A DNA stretch of 32,716 nucleotides. It comes from a virus. The position numbers and the translations under genes are program-made. The stretch covers positions 1 through 32,716 of IMG/VR virus record IMGVR_UViG_3300046804_004348, one strand, 5' to 3'. Within the stretch, counting starts at the first letter, position 1. Every line of letters starts with the position of its first letter. The notes below the pieces were generated by a model. That model made no database searches, was not told the origin of the DNA, and saw only the letters and a program-made list of their open reading frames with translations. Of this stretch, positions 32,414 through 32,716 are shown piece after piece.

Positions 32414-32421
32414 TATTTATC
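32414..32421 (-). promoter_or_regulatory. Late promoter GATAAATA
   Basis: GATAAATA on the minus strand, 24 bases after the terminator hairpin and 23 before the ATG at 32390. It is a clear example of the late word, at an inter-operon position. Confidence 0.7.
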
Positions 32422-32444
32422 GCAAATTAGCAAAGGATATGCCC

Positions 32445-32476
32445 AAAAAAATAGCTCGGCTATTAACCGAGCTATT
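32445..32476 (-). terminator. Intrinsic terminator after the partial gene
   Basis: On the minus strand AATAGCTCGG and CCGAGCTATT pair perfectly as a 10-bp stem around a 7-base loop, followed by seven T residues. It ends the unit whose last gene stops at 32493. Confidence 0.9.
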
Positions 32477-32492
32477 ATAAAGCGTGGTTTTA

Positions 32493-32716
32493 TTACTTTA
32501 TACCACTTAATTTTTTCCACTGATTTAACATTTCCTCACTTTCAGTCATTCTAACCGCAGTGTAGGGTAATGTAGTTTGATCACGTTTTTCCTTGTTTAA
32601 CCCACCTGCAAGTGTTTTAATCAAGTACTTTATATCTTGCATTGAAGTATCATCTGCACCATTTGCTAATTCTTCTTCAATAGGACGTGCGCTCTCAAGA
32701 TTTTCATTTTTTTGAT
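32493..32716 (-). CDS. C-terminal part of an unidentified phage protein
   Basis: Partial: the last 73 residues are visible and the 5' end is beyond the right edge. The readable end has acidic ARPIEEELANGADDTSMQDI, then KYLIKTLAGGLNKEKRDQTT, and finishes SEEMLNQWKKLSGIK before TAA at 32493. I recall similar 'W-K-K-L-S-G-I' tails on marine T4-like phage proteins, but the function cannot be read from this part. It lies directly before the terminator, so it closes an upstream transcription unit. Confidence 0.7.
   Translation of the reverse strand, partial: QKNENLESARPIEEELANGADDTSMQDIKYLIKTLAGGLNKEKRDQTTLPYTAVRMTESEEMLNQWKKLSGIK

Overview
The window is a piece of the genome of an AT-rich, tailed, T4-like (myovirus-type) bacteriophage, most probably marine. 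The signs are a T4-type clamp-loader large subunit (gp44), a gp31/GroES-like co-chaperonin, PhoH, a holin and GH19-type endolysin pair, very large fibre proteins built from G-N-[IV]-T-A-T-G-N repeats, and a recurring late-promoter word GATAAATA on the coding strand. Low GC and the gene content suggest a low-GC marine bacterial host, but nothing in the window identifies it. There is no photosystem gene to point to cyanobacteria. All genes except phoH lie on the minus strand, so transcription runs from high to low coordinates. Gaps are short, and many neighbours overlap as ATGA, TGATG or TAATG. No tRNA or CRISPR was seen, and no stretch over 300 bases lacks a gene.

Layout from high to low coordinates: (1) 32716-32493, the end of an unidentified gene, closed by a hairpin terminator. 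(2) 32390-26457, a late virion/lysis block: repeat fibre, endolysin, Ig-repeat protein and a second fibre. (3) 26444-22198, two conserved small genes, then a replication/host-takeover block behind a sigma70-like promoter: a DnaE-derived fragment, a 90-aa protein, GroES-like, a 110-aa protein, Bax-inhibitor-1-like membrane protein, gp44 and an 85-aa protein. It ends at a bidirectional terminator shared with phoH, which comes from the other side. (4) 21249-19544, two unidentified genes and a holin behind two late-promoter words. (5) 19500-15779, a DnaJ / ClpA-like unfoldase / 218-aa protein operon with its own sigma70-like promoter. (6) 15741-11099, a 55-aa and a 112-aa protein followed by an enzyme cassette: Pol-beta-type nucleotidyltransferase, a KWDG ligase-like protein (resembling DUF6267), an HxGH adenylyltransferase and a GT-A glycosyltransferase, closed by a GAAA-loop terminator. 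(7) 11032-1, a second Pol-beta-type nucleotidyltransferase, then five fibre or fibre-associated genes. The last exceeds 1,350 residues and runs off the left edge.

The late GATAAATA-type sites sit before virion, lysis and enzyme-cassette genes. Good -35/-10 pairs sit before the chaperone operon and the replication block, which fits an early/late split like that of T4. The most interesting parts are the multi-enzyme nucleotidyl-transfer cassette among late genes, the phage DnaJ-ClpA operon whose ClpA keeps an IGF loop, and the free-standing DnaE fragment that stops before the catalytic aspartates. Family names rest on motifs and remembered family patterns; no database search was run.
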